Notes under the pieces: model-generated
What the model was told of the DNA's origin: nothing
The model's database searches: none
Seen by the model: only the letters and a program-made list of their open reading frames with translations
NCBI GenBank assembly: GCA_947451525.1
Contig: CANFZM010000018.1
Span: 1 to 53,857, forward strand
Length of the DNA stretch: 53,857 nt
Origin: Flavobacteriaceae bacterium
Lineage (GTDB): Bacteria; Bacteroidota; Bacteroidia; Flavobacteriales; Flavobacteriaceae
Direction of reading: 5' to 3'
Translations under genes and position numbers: made by a program
In this document: piece after piece, positions 41,118 through 50,822 of the stretch
Position numbering within the stretch: position 1 is the first letter of the stretch
Layout of the letters: the number at the start of each line of letters is the position of its first letter

Positions 41118-43877
41118 CTAAAATTTAAAGTTATAGGTAATAGTTGGAATTGGAAGCGCAAAAATGGATGTTTTGTAGGCTTTTATTTGTTTGTTTTCGG
41201 TAACGAAATAAATAGAATAAGGATTATTTCTTCCGAGAACATTATAGATGGAAACATTCCAAAATCCGTGTGCTAATTTCTTGATTTTATGGGTGCCTTC
41301 AATGTTAAATCCGATGTCTAAACGATAGTAATCTGGAATTCTAAATTCATTTCGATCACTATACAAGGTATATTCCGCATTTCCATAAGTGTATTTTCCA
41401 ATAGGATACGTAATTGGACGCCCAGTTTGGTAGATAAAGTTGCTCGAAAAACTATAGCGTTTGGTAAATCTGTAATTTAAAACAATACTTACATCATGAG
41501 GTTTGTCAAAATTTGCAGGAAAATATTGGCCATTATTTACGCGTTCATCACTAAACGGACTGTCTAATTTAATGAAGGTTCTAGAATAGGTGTAACCAAT
41601 CCAACCATTTAATCGGCCGCTATTTTTCTTAATTAGAAATTCAATTCCGTATGCTTTCCCTTTTCCTTGAAGTAATTGTGTTTCAATGGTTTGATTTAAT
41701 AGCAATTGTGCCGCTACTTTATAGTCTAGAAAATTGTCTGATTTTTTATAATATCCCTCAACACTCAATTCGATATCATTTTTAGGGATGTTTTTATACA
41801 ATCCTAATGAAAATTGTTGTGCCGATTGTGGTTTTACATTTATATCGGATAGTTTCCAAGTATCGGTTGGCGATTGTGTAGTATTGCTAGAAAGCAAATG
41901 AATGTATTGGTAGGTTTTGTCATAACTACCCTTTATTGAAAGGTTATCTGCAAGGATATAACGTGCAGAAAAACGGGGTTCGAATCCGCCATACGTTTTA
42001 ATTACTTCGTTGTTTCCAAAGGCTTTTACCTCGGTAACTGTTGCCGCACTTAAAGGCACATTTTCCATGTAAATCCTTTGATTTGAAGCGCCTAAAGCAG
42101 AAAAAGTGGAATAGCGTAAACCTAAATCAATTAATAATTTTTGATTTACTTTATAAGTATCTGAAAAATAGGCTGCCGATTCTAGTCCACGTTCTTTATC
42201 AACTTCAATAGGAATAATAGGAGATGCAGCACTTTTCGGATTTAAAAAACCTGGATTAATTCCGTACAATTTACTAGAAACACCATAATTAAATTTATGT
42301 TTTTCATTTAAAGTTTTACTCAATTTTAAGATTACCTGACTTTCGTTGATTTTATATCCAAAATCAAATGCTTTCAATTCACTACCATTGTAGTTAATGA
42401 AAAATTTATATTCACTATTTGTAACTATTAAAGAGGCTTTGTTTTTTTCGTTAAAAGTATGATCCCATTTTAAGGAGATTAGGCGATTGCTGTATTTGTA
42501 CAGCGAATCGGATGAAATGCTAAAAGCATCACGACTGAAATACAAGGTAGATTCGAAATTATTTTTTTCATTAAACTTGTGGTTGTACCTTACTATTGCG
42601 TCATAAAAAGAGGCTTGACTATTTTTTAAGGATTCATTTTTTAAAGAACGTAAAATCCAACCAGAGTAGGTGCCTCTTGCGCCAACAAGCAAACTAGATT
42701 TGTCTTTTACTATTGGTGTACTTAAAACTAAATTGCTAGTAACGGGTCCAATTCCGCCTTCTCCGGAGAATTTTGTTGGATTTCCATTTTTTGAAGTAAT
42801 ATCAAATACCGAAGATAATCTACCGCCAAATTCTGCTGGAATACTGCCTTTGTAAATGTTTGCTTTTTTGGTTGTAAAAGGATTTACAGATGAGAAAAAT
42901 CCAAAAAAGTGAGAAGGATTGTATATCACTGCGTGGTCTAATAAAATTAAATTTTGGTCTTCTTTTCCACCACGAACATTAAATCCTGCCGATCCTTCTC
43001 CAGTTTGTTTTACACCAGGTAGAATTGTTGCTACTTTAAAAATATCTCGCTCTCCAAGGACTAACGGGATGTTTTTCATGCCTTCAATATCTATAGAAGT
43101 AACTCCAGTAACTGCCGATTTTACATTCTCACTTTTCTTAGCATTAATCACAACTTCATCTAGAATGTTTAGGGTTTCTTCAAGTTTAATGTTTAAGGTT
43201 CCATCATTGTAGAGGATTACTTTTTTAACAACTCGGTTGTGGCTAATGTAATTTGTTTCAATGTAAATAACACCTACCGGGACTTCTATTTGGTAATGAC
43301 CATTAACATCTGTAACAGTACTTATTTTTTTGTTTTGCACTTTAATAGAAACATTTGACAGGGGCTGTCCTGTTTTTGCATCTTTTAAATAGCCCGATAG
43401 CACACATGTTTTTTTATCCGATCTTTGATCCTCTTTGCCAATTACAGTTACCTTATCTAGTCTTTTCGAACTATTAATAAGGGAATCATTGTCTTTATAA
43501 AAAATTGGTTTGTTGGTAAACTTAGAATTGTTACCTTGATTTTCAAAGAAATTTTCCGATAATTTTTCTCTAATAATGTTATGCTTGGAGAGAATTATTT
43601 TGTTGTTATCTACAAAATAATTAAGATCCGTTTCTTCTAAAACCTTTTCTAATATGCTATTTAAGGTAGCGTTTTTTAAATGTAAATTGACAGTGGATTT
43701 ATTTTCTACAAGCCATTCTTCTTGAAAATAAAATTTATAATCAGTAGTTTTTTCAATGGTTTCTATTACTGTTTTTATATCCGCATTTGTAAAATCGAAA
43801 GAATAGGTTTTTTTGGTTTCTTGTGCAAAAACCGAAAGGCTAAACAATAAAATTAAGGTATATATAATTTTCCTCAT
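41118..43877 (-). CDS. TonB-dependent receptor with STN and carboxypeptidase-regulatory-like domains
   Basis: A 919-residue outer-membrane transporter. The signal peptide (1-18) is followed by a secretin/TonB short N-terminal domain (about 24-98, ADIKTVIETIEKTTDYKFYF), a carboxypeptidase-D regulatory-like domain (about 163-238, LSGYLKDAKTGQPLSNVSIKV), a plug (about 255-370, FNVRGGKEDQNLILLDHAVI) and a 22-strand-type barrel ending TITYNFKF with terminal Phe. STN domains usually signal to FecR/ECF sigma pairs, but none adjoins it. It imports an unknown substrate with the DUF4249 partner. Confidence 0.93.
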   Translation of the reverse strand: MRKIIYTLILLFSLSVFAQETKKTYSFDFTNADIKTVIETIEKTTDYKFYFQEEWLVENKSTVNLHLKNATLNSILEKVLEETDLNYFVDNNKIILSKHNIIREKLSENFFENQGNNSKFTNKPIFYKDNDSLINSSKRLDKVTVIGKEDQRSDKKTCVLSGYLKDAKTGQPLSNVSIKVQNKKISTVTDVNGHYQIEVPVGVIYIETNYISHNRVVKKVILYNDGTLNIKLEETLNILDEVVINAKKSENVKSAVTGVTSIDIEGMKNIPLVLGERDIFKVATILPGVKQTGEGSAGFNVRGGKEDQNLILLDHAVIYNPSHFFGFFSSVNPFTTKKANIYKGSIPAEFGGRLSSVFDITSKNGNPTKFSGEGGIGPVTSNLVLSTPIVKDKSSLLVGARGTYSGWILRSLKNESLKNSQASFYDAIVRYNHKFNEKNNFESTLYFSRDAFSISSDSLYKYSNRLISLKWDHTFNEKNKASLIVTNSEYKFFINYNGSELKAFDFGYKINESQVILKLSKTLNEKHKFNYGVSSKLYGINPGFLNPKSAASPIIPIEVDKERGLESAAYFSDTYKVNQKLLIDLGLRYSTFSALGASNQRIYMENVPLSAATVTEVKAFGNNEVIKTYGGFEPRFSARYILADNLSIKGSYDKTYQYIHLLSSNTTQSPTDTWKLSDINVKPQSAQQFSLGLYKNIPKNDIELSVEGYYKKSDNFLDYKVAAQLLLNQTIETQLLQGKGKAYGIEFLIKKNSGRLNGWIGYTYSRTFIKLDSPFSDERVNNGQYFPANFDKPHDVSIVLNYRFTKRYSFSSNFIYQTGRPITYPIGKYTYGNAEYTLYSDRNEFRIPDYYRLDIGFNIEGTHKIKKLAHGFWNVSIYNVLGRNNPYSIYFVTENKQIKAYKTSIFALPIPTITYNFKF

Positions 43878-43887
43878 CTGAAATAAA

Positions 43888-44625
43888 TTATTTGATTTTG
43901 TTATTTAAAAAGAGGAATAAATTGTTTAGAAATTGCGTTTTATTGGCTTTTTCTAAGTAATCATTATCCGAATAAAATTGGGATATGAACTTCTTGTAAT
44001 CGGGAAAAATGACAATTACACTTTTCTTGGAACTTATCTCATAAAAAGTGGTGTTGTAAAAAAGAGCATAATAGGTTTTTTCTGTAAAATCATCATATAT
44101 TTTATCGCCATTTATCCTTTCACTTTTATCTTTCTTGTGTTTGGAATAAAAAGTAAATTTATTTGCAATTAAATGTTCCTCATAAAAACCATTTATAAAA
44201 TCTAGATTTTTTGTTGGTGAAGCATCTAAATTGATATAGTTTATACCATCTACAGAAAAAGAAGATACTTTTTCTTTGATTAAAATAATTGCATTTTTAT
44301 CAAATTCACCAGAAGGTTTTATGATTAAATCATCGTTTAAGATGTCATAATTTAATAGGATGTTATTGTAAATTTGATTGTCATATACAACACTACCGTT
44401 TAAATAATTACTAAAGTAAAATCGGTCATTATTGTTTAGTACTCTATCGTAGTTGGTTAATATTACGCCATTGTTTATGGCCAAATTTTCCTTTCCTACT
44501 TTACTGTCAAACCAATCATAAATAGAATTCGGTGCTTTGTTTTGCGCCCGTAAATTCATTACTTGAAATAACAGCAACAGCATTAAACTATAACGAAAAA
44601 CAATAGATTTATTAGTAGAGAGCAT
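43888..44625 (-). CDS. Exported protein of unknown function, first gene of the TonB receptor operon
   Basis: A 245-residue protein with a signal peptide (about 1-27, ending NLRAQ). The mature part is rich in Asn, Tyr, Phe and Lys with short beta-like stretches (YFSNYLNGSVVYDNQIYNNI) and a helical C-terminus (LEKANKTQFLNNLFLFLNN). No known domain. It lies 10 bases before the TonB receptor gene and must share its transcript. It may be a secreted partner or surface component. Confidence 0.75.
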   Translation of the reverse strand: MLSTNKSIVFRYSLMLLLLFQVMNLRAQNKAPNSIYDWFDSKVGKENLAINNGVILTNYDRVLNNNDRFYFSNYLNGSVVYDNQIYNNILLNYDILNDDLIIKPSGEFDKNAIILIKEKVSSFSVDGINYINLDASPTKNLDFINGFYEEHLIANKFTFYSKHKKDKSERINGDKIYDDFTEKTYYALFYNTTFYEISSKKSVIVIFPDYKKFISQFYSDNDYLEKANKTQFLNNLFLFLNNKIK

Positions 44626-44664
44626 AGTAAATCGATTTGGCTTTAAATGAGAAATGTACTATTG

Positions 44665-44672
44665 CAAATGTA
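44665..44672 (-). promoter_or_regulatory. -7 promoter element (TAcaTTTG) of the TonB receptor operon
   Basis: It reads CAAATGTA on the plus strand, 40 bases before the first start at 44625. Confidence 0.5.
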
Positions 44673-44887
44673 TTTATTAATTTTAGTTTTTAAATTTTAA
44701 TAATGTTAAAACCCATTGGTTGTAGTAGTTAAAAGTGAATTATTGAATTTAAAATTATTTAAAGCGCTGTAAATTAGTGCTTTAATTTTTATCAGTAACT
44801 GAATTTTTAGTTGCTATAATTGGCTTTTATTATTTTTAAATGCATTCAAAAGAAGTTGAAAATAGTATTATTAATTTTGGAAAATTA

Positions 44888-45502
44888 CTATTTCTCAATA
44901 AAACCTTCCTTAATCATTTTTTTATGAATGGTGCAAGCAATTTCATTTGTCAATTTCTTAATCCCTTCAGGGTTATAAGTTTCGGTAATTCCAGACCATA
45001 TTAATTTGTCTTCATCAATAGAATAAAGTAAGGTTTCCATAACAAACTTTTTAGTAACAACATAGTAGCCAGGAGTAGTATAATAAATCCAATTTCTATG
45101 GTAATACCTGCCAAAATTAGCATAATAGTCTGGATATAAATAACTTTGCCCAGGCACATAAACGTTTTCTTTATCTACATCAATTAGTCGCATTGTAATT
45201 GCTGCATTATAACCATCTGATTTCATTTTTTTTCTTAATTCTTCGTCATTAACATTGGTATTTGTTCCATCTAGATAGGAATAAGATGTCACCCCTTTTC
45301 CGTGAAGATAAGTTATCATTTCATCCTCGGCTTTTCGTCTATCAGTTTCGTTTTTAAGCATTGCAACTACTAGAACTTTATTCCATTGGTTGCTGTGTAT
45401 TTGTGTGTTTGGATCTCTCCAACTGTTTACAATAGTTGTAGAAGAACAAGAAGTTAGTATTAAAGAGAAAAAGAATGCGATTTGGAATAGTATATTTTTC
45501 AT
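44888..45502 (-). CDS. Putative lipoprotein (DUF4136-like)
   Basis: A 204-residue lipoprotein. The start at 45502 is chosen because MKNILFQIAFFFSLILTSC is a complete type II signal peptide (Cys19); a longer frame from 45568 would bury it behind 22 residues. After the Cys, STTIVNSWRDPN and VLVVAMLKNETDRRKAEDEM resemble DUF4136-type lipoproteins. The middle part is Tyr-rich (LYPDYYANFGRYYHRNW). Function unknown. It lies 83 bases downstream of the small heat-shock gene on the same strand. Confidence 0.75.
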   Translation of the reverse strand: MKNILFQIAFFFSLILTSCSSTTIVNSWRDPNTQIHSNQWNKVLVVAMLKNETDRRKAEDEMITYLHGKGVTSYSYLDGTNTNVNDEELRKKMKSDGYNAAITMRLIDVDKENVYVPGQSYLYPDYYANFGRYYHRNWIYYTTPGYYVVTKKFVMETLLYSIDEDKLIWSGITETYNPEGIKKLTNEIACTIHKKMIKEGFIEK

Positions 45503-45585
45503 TATTTCTATTATTAGGGTTTTAAAAATAAAAGAGGATGCTTTTTTTAACACCCTCTTAATACTCATAAGATCTAAAACTGCAA

Positions 45586-46023
45586 TTAAGCAATTTTAAT
45601 TTCTTTTTTAGGAAGTGTTTTGGTTGCTGCTTTTTTAGGCACACTTAATTTTAAGATACCATCATTGTAATTCGCGTTAATTTTTTCGCCAGAAACAGTA
45701 TTTGGTAAGGTGAACGATCTTGAAAAAGAATTATAGGAAAACTCTTTTCGCGTAAAATTGTCATTTTCCTCTTGTTCTTCGTGTTCTTTTTCGGCACTAA
45801 TAGTCAATACGTCTTGATCCAAATCAATTTTAAAATCTTTTTTTGTAAAACCAGGAGCAGCAAATTCAATACTGAATTCTTTTTTGTTTTCTTTAATATT
45901 TACCGCTGGCAAAGTATGGCTGTGTCCATTTTCAGGTAAATTTGGGTTAAAAAAACGATCCATGTCAAAGACATCATTGAAGCCAAAAGGCAAAATACCA
46001 GAATTTGTTTTAAGTAATGTCAT
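45586..46023 (-). CDS. Small heat-shock protein (Hsp20 / alpha-crystallin)
   Basis: A 145-residue chaperone that holds unfolded proteins. The alpha-crystallin domain spans about 38-130: LPAVNIKENKKEFSIEFAAP, then DVLTISAEKEHE, ending YNDGILKLSVPKK, which carries the A-x-x-x-N-G-x-L type motif. The C-terminal tail has the short hydrophobic KEIKIA (I-x-I) for oligomer contacts. It may share a transcript with the lipoprotein that follows. No heat-shock promoter motif is recognised. Confidence 0.94.
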   Translation of the reverse strand: MTLLKTNSGILPFGFNDVFDMDRFFNPNLPENGHSHTLPAVNIKENKKEFSIEFAAPGFTKKDFKIDLDQDVLTISAEKEHEEQEENDNFTRKEFSYNSFSRSFTLPNTVSGEKINANYNDGILKLSVPKKAATKTLPKKEIKIA

Positions 46024-46241
46024 AATAATTAATTAAAAAGTTACACAATGTTTTAATTTGTTTTGTAAAGTTCCTTCTAAATATATTATTTTATATTATA
46101 TAATTTTAAAAAAAAATTACATAATACACTGATTTTCATCTGTAAGTGTAGATTTTAAGTAGTATGATTTGAAAATTAGTTCTGTACTTTAGACCACTAA
46201 ATAGTTGTATAAGGAAAAGAAAGTGATTCTAATTTATTGGC

Positions 46242-47504
46242 CTACCACTCATTAACTTTATTGGCATCCATTTTTAAGAAAATGAATAGCAAAATAGTGA
46301 AACCCCAAAGTCCGGATCCACCATAAGAAAAGAAAGGCAACGGAATCCCTACAGTAGGGAAAACTCCCACTACCATTGCGATATTCACAAAGAAGTGAAT
46401 AAATAAGATACCTGCAACACAATATCCATAAACCCTGCTGAATTTTGTTTTTTGCCTTTCGGCTAAATAAATGATTCGCAGCACAAGTGCTACAAACATT
46501 CCAATTACAATTACAGAGCCTAGAAAGCCCCATTCTTCTCCAACAGTAGTAAAGATATAATCAGTATGTTGTTCGGGAACGAAACCGCCCTTAGTTTGTG
46601 TGCCTTCTAGATACCCTTTTCCAATCCAACCTCCAGAGCCTAAAGCAATTTCCGATTGGTGGATGTTGTATCCAATCCCTTTCATGTCCACTTGTTTTCC
46701 AAGAAGAATATTGAAACGGTCTCTGTGGTGTTGTTTAAAAACATTATTAAAGACAAAACTTACCGAAAATGAAAATATTGCAACTAGTATTAATACAATA
46801 CTGCTGCCAATAATATTCCGGTCAATTAAGCGGCTTCTGAAATAATTGATGATTAGCACCACCGCAGTAATTCCAATAACAATAAAAGGATTGTTGGTAA
46901 TTAACATTAAAATGAATAATAAAATTGCAGCAAATCCGGTAAATAAGTACCAGCCAGGTAAGCCTTCTCTGTATAGAACAACAAAGAAAATCATATAAAT
47001 TAAAGCACTACCAGGGTCATGAATTCCTATTAATAATACCGGAAAAAATACAATTGCCAAGGCAATAATTTGATCTTTTACAATTTTAAGATTTACTTGA
47101 ACGTCCGACAGGTATTTTGCTAAGGCTAATGCCGTGGCCGCTTTAGCAAATTCAGAAGGTTGAATTCCGAAAGAGCCAAAGGAATACCAGTTAGTATTTC
47201 CTTTAATTGATTTCCCGAAAACAAATAATCCCGCAATAGATAAAACAGAAATGGTATAAATCACCGAGGCGTATTTTTCATAAAATTTCCCTTCTACAAA
47301 TAGTATTATTAGAATTAGCGGAAAAGTTAATGCAATGTATAACATTTGCTTTCCATAAAATTGAGATAAATCAAAAATAGAGCCATCTCCAGTTACCGAA
47401 GATAATGAAGAGGAATATATGTTTAGCCAGCCCATTATTACTAAGGTAATAAAGAGGACGACACTTATCCAATCAATATGGCTAGTTATACTCTGATTTC
47501 TCAT
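46242..47504 (-). CDS. rodA: Rod-shape peptidoglycan polymerase RodA
   Basis: A 420-residue SEDS glycosyltransferase that polymerises lipid II for cell elongation with PBP2. About ten membrane spans. SEDS motifs: GNTNWYSFGSFGIQPSEFAK in the first half, GGWIGKGYLEGTQTKGGFVPEQHTDYIF in the large loop, and GIPLPFFSYGGSGLW near the C-terminus. It shares its first base with the last base of mrdA and ends the mre operon. Confidence 0.96.
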   Translation of the reverse strand: MRNQSITSHIDWISVVLFITLVIMGWLNIYSSSLSSVTGDGSIFDLSQFYGKQMLYIALTFPLILIILFVEGKFYEKYASVIYTISVLSIAGLFVFGKSIKGNTNWYSFGSFGIQPSEFAKAATALALAKYLSDVQVNLKIVKDQIIALAIVFFPVLLIGIHDPGSALIYMIFFVVLYREGLPGWYLFTGFAAILLFILMLITNNPFIVIGITAVVLIINYFRSRLIDRNIIGSSIVLILVAIFSFSVSFVFNNVFKQHHRDRFNILLGKQVDMKGIGYNIHQSEIALGSGGWIGKGYLEGTQTKGGFVPEQHTDYIFTTVGEEWGFLGSVIVIGMFVALVLRIIYLAERQKTKFSRVYGYCVAGILFIHFFVNIAMVVGVFPTVGIPLPFFSYGGSGLWGFTILLFIFLKMDANKVNEW

Positions 47505-49477
47505 TACACTTTTTTCTTAATACTGTCTAATTTTACTTCTTTTTTTGGCTTGCCTAATATTGAATCGTTTTCACGTTTCGATTTGGCAATACTGTCTTTA
47601 ACTTTAAAATTAAGAATTGCTATACTATCTTGGTGTTTTCTAGGATAGAGTTTGCTATATTGGTCTTTCAAACTACCTTCTAACATTCGTTTTTCAAAAT
47701 CCACTTTTGTGATTTTTCTTCTCAGATATTTTTCAATCATTAATGTCGTAATTGGACCAGCCCAACGTTTTCCCCAATACCCATTTTCTACAAATACTGC
47801 GATAGCAATTTTCGGATTTTCTTTAGGTGCAAATGCTACAAAAATAGAGTGATCCTGAAGTTTTATTCTTTTTCCATTTACTTTCAAATAATTTTCTGCG
47901 GTACCTGTTTTACCACATATTTCTATTCCGGTTACTCCAAGTCCAGAAGCCGTTCCACCTGGCCCATAAACAGCATTCATGCCATTTATTACAGGTTCAA
48001 AATATTTCTGGTCAATAGTTGTTACATGCTTAGTTCGAAATTTTTTGTCCAATAGTTCTCCCTTTATTTTTTTAGCAATGTGAGGAGTATAATAATATCC
48101 TCTATTAGCAACAGTAGCCATTAAATTGGCCAATTGAATTGGAGTCATTAAAACTTCCCCTTGTCCAATAGCATTAGAAACAATAGTTTTACTATCCCAA
48201 CGCCAACCTGGATATAATTTTTTATAGGTTTTAGAGCTTGGGATTTTCCCTCGTTTTCCAATTGGTAAATCACAGCCCATAAAATCACCTAATCCAAAAC
48301 TTTTTAAGTGGTTGCTCCAAACATCTACAGCATAAGAAGGGCTGTTGTATTTGTTGATGGTTTTCATGTAAATATTCGAAAAATAAGTGTTACACGATTG
48401 GTATATGCCAGTGTATAATTGTCTTGCACCACCACTACAATGGCATCGCATAAATCTTCCGCGCGCATAACTAAAACCATGGTTGCAATAAAAGGTAGTA
48501 TTTTCATCGATAACGCCTTCTTGAAGGGCTACCAAAGCCGTTAGAATTTTAAATGGAGATCCCGGCGGGTATTCTGCTAGAAGCCCTCTATCGTATAGTG
48601 GTTTTGCAATGGAATCATTATGTAATAAAGTGTAGTTTTTAGACCGTTGTCTTCCAACTAATAGGGCAGGATCAAAATTTGGTGCACTAACTAAAGCCAG
48701 TATTTCACCAGTTTTTGGCTCAATTGCAACAATTCCACCCCATTTATTTACCATTAATTCTTCTCCGTATTTTTGAAGTTCCCCATCAATGGTTAGAGTA
48801 ATGTCATCTCCTTGCTTAGAGATAGTATCGTATTTTCCTTCTTTGTAAGAGCCAATCTCTCTATTAAATTTATCTTTAAGAAGGTATTTCACTCCTTTTT
48901 GTCCTCTAAGGTACGTTTCGTAACTTTCCTCTATACCTTGTTTACCAATTAAATCGCCACCTACATAATACGGATTTTTCTTTACGATATTTTCATTTAC
49001 TTGGGTTATGAAACCAAATACATTGGCGCCATAATCAACTTGATAGTCTCTTAAAGAACGCTTTTGAATATAAAACCCGCTAAATCTTCTAATTTTTTCT
49101 TGGAAAGCAGCATATTCTAATTTATTTAATTGCGGCAGAAAAACGGAGGGCAACATTGGGCTGTAAACCCTTGCTTTCTTCATTTTTGTAATAAAATATT
49201 CTTTGGTTACATCTAATAACGAACAAAATTCTGTAGTGTCTATTTCCTTTACCTCTTTAGGGATAACCATGATGTCATACGACGGCTGGTTGGCTATTAA
49301 GAGTTTGCCATATCTATCGTAAACATAACCTCTTTCGGGGTAATCGTATTTGATTTTTATGGCGTTATTTTCTGATTTAAGTTTTAGGGATTCGTCAATA
49401 ATTTGCAAATAGAAGAGGCGTACCATCAACAAACAAGCTGTGATAATTACTAAAGTTGGAAGCAAGGCTTTTCTCAT
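47504..49477 (-). CDS. mrdA: Penicillin-binding protein 2, elongation transpeptidase
   Basis: A 657-residue class B PBP. One N-terminal span (about 5-25), a pedestal domain (about 45-220), then the transpeptidase domain with SPFK at S307-K310, SCN at 361-363 and KTG at 523-525. Between the first two motifs lies a Cys/His-rich segment: C331-x-H, then C345-H-C347, in the place where E. coli PBP2 binds zinc, though with other ligands. The C-terminal 60 residues are charged. It overlaps mreD by 4 bases. Confidence 0.96.
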   Translation of the reverse strand: MRKALLPTLVIITACLLMVRLFYLQIIDESLKLKSENNAIKIKYDYPERGYVYDRYGKLLIANQPSYDIMVIPKEVKEIDTTEFCSLLDVTKEYFITKMKKARVYSPMLPSVFLPQLNKLEYAAFQEKIRRFSGFYIQKRSLRDYQVDYGANVFGFITQVNENIVKKNPYYVGGDLIGKQGIEESYETYLRGQKGVKYLLKDKFNREIGSYKEGKYDTISKQGDDITLTIDGELQKYGEELMVNKWGGIVAIEPKTGEILALVSAPNFDPALLVGRQRSKNYTLLHNDSIAKPLYDRGLLAEYPPGSPFKILTALVALQEGVIDENTTFYCNHGFSYARGRFMRCHCSGGARQLYTGIYQSCNTYFSNIYMKTINKYNSPSYAVDVWSNHLKSFGLGDFMGCDLPIGKRGKIPSSKTYKKLYPGWRWDSKTIVSNAIGQGEVLMTPIQLANLMATVANRGYYYTPHIAKKIKGELLDKKFRTKHVTTIDQKYFEPVINGMNAVYGPGGTASGLGVTGIEICGKTGTAENYLKVNGKRIKLQDHSIFVAFAPKENPKIAIAVFVENGYWGKRWAGPITTLMIEKYLRRKITKVDFEKRMLEGSLKDQYSKLYPRKHQDSIAILNFKVKDSIAKSKRENDSILGKPKKEVKLDSIKKKV

Positions 49478-49980
49478 CGTTTACTCGGCTTGATTAAGTA
49501 AATTATTAAGATGCAAATGATTGTTGTAAATACCGTACTAATTAAAGTTCTTAGAATAATATTCCAAATATAGTCAAAGGTAAAAACTTCTAAAACAAAT
49601 AAAGTTAAATGGTGGATAACCACTGCCAAAAATATAAATGAAAAGCGCTCTGGGGTAAGTATGTCGTTTATTCTAACTGTTTGGTATTCATAACTTAATC
49701 CGAAAGAAAATCGAAATAAAGAAGGTCTGAAATACGCAAGCAATACACAAGCGGCAGTGTGAACACCACCAGAATTACAAAATAAATCCATAGTTATCCC
49801 AAGTAAAAAACTTGCAGCTAATAACCCATATTTATTACCGTTTACAGGATATAAAAGTATAAATAAGATGTAAGGATACGGATTAATATAACCCAAAAAG
49901 TTGAAATTATTGAATATAAGCACCTGTGCCACAAGTAGCAAAATAAAACGAGCAATATTAAATAATATGGCACTATTCAT
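49474..49980 (-). CDS. mreD: Rod shape-determining protein MreD
   Basis: A 168-residue membrane protein with about five hydrophobic spans and the family segment NFNFLGYINPYPYILFILLYP. Another conserved piece is FLLGITMDLFCNSGGVHTAA. It acts with MreC in the elongasome. It overlaps mreC by 8 bases and mrdA by 4, so translation of the three is probably coupled. Confidence 0.92.
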   Translation of the reverse strand: MNSAILFNIARFILLLVAQVLIFNNFNFLGYINPYPYILFILLYPVNGNKYGLLAASFLLGITMDLFCNSGGVHTAACVLLAYFRPSLFRFSFGLSYEYQTVRINDILTPERFSFIFLAVVIHHLTLFVLEVFTFDYIWNIILRTLISTVFTTIICILIIYLIKPSKR

Positions 49981-50800
49981 TTTTTTCTGACTTTTTTTCG
50001 AGGTTAATAATTTCTTCTCGGTCTTTATTTTTTATAATATAAACATGGCCTAAACTTGTCATATCATTAAATAGTTTAACATCTATAGTATAAAAATGCG
50101 TTTCGTTGTCAATGTAGTATTTTTCAATAGTTCCAATTCCAATGTTTTCTGGAAATATGGTTGATTGCGCACCAGTAACAATAGTATCGCCTTTTTTTAC
50201 AGAAGCAAGTCTCGGCACGTCTACGAGTTGAACAAATCCTGTGTTTTTACCATTCCAAGTTAAAGAACCTATGTGATTGGATTTTTTAACTTTTGCGTTA
50301 ATAGGAGATTCAGTATTCAAAATACTTAGTACGGTGCTGTACTTTGGTGAAACGTTTTCTATTACGCCAACAATTCCTAAACTGTTAATTACGCCCATTT
50401 CTGGACCAACTCCTTGGTTAGAGCCAGAATCTAATGTTAGGAAGTTAACCTGTGCGCTGTAAGAGTTTTTAATAACCTTAGCGATAACAATATCAATTTT
50501 CTTAACCCCTTTAATAGAATCTAAATTTTCAATTTTTGTGCTGTCTTTTATATTGAAAAGCAATCCTTTAAGGCGTGCATTTTCTTTTGCTAGTTCTTCG
50601 TTTTGTATTTTTAAATTAAAATAACCTTCAATATTGCTCGTCATTTTATAAGCTCCACCAGTAAAGAAATTGGCAGAACTAATGATTTTACTTCGGTGGT
50701 AGGAGTGGGATTGAACGGTTAGCGATAAGGCTATTACCATAAGCAGCAAAAACAGCATACGATAGCTGTTTTTAAATACAAAATTAAATATTTGCTGCAT
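49973..50800 (-). CDS. mreC: Rod shape-determining protein MreC
   Basis: A 275-residue bitopic protein: one membrane span (about 11-30), a coiled coil (about 60-95, LKIQNEELAKENARLKGLLF), then two beta-barrel domains with LDSGSNQGVGPEMGVINSLGIVGVI and VKKGDTIVTGAQSTIFPENIGIG. It links the cytoskeleton MreB to PBP2/RodA. The 89-base gap to mreB contains an inverted TTTGGAA array. Confidence 0.94.
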   Translation of the reverse strand: MQQIFNFVFKNSYRMLFLLLMVIALSLTVQSHSYHRSKIISSANFFTGGAYKMTSNIEGYFNLKIQNEELAKENARLKGLLFNIKDSTKIENLDSIKGVKKIDIVIAKVIKNSYSAQVNFLTLDSGSNQGVGPEMGVINSLGIVGVIENVSPKYSTVLSILNTESPINAKVKKSNHIGSLTWNGKNTGFVQLVDVPRLASVKKGDTIVTGAQSTIFPENIGIGTIEKYYIDNETHFYTIDVKLFNDMTSLGHVYIIKNKDREEIINLEKKSEKNE

Positions 50801-50822
50801 AGTTTTTAAAAATTTAAAATCT

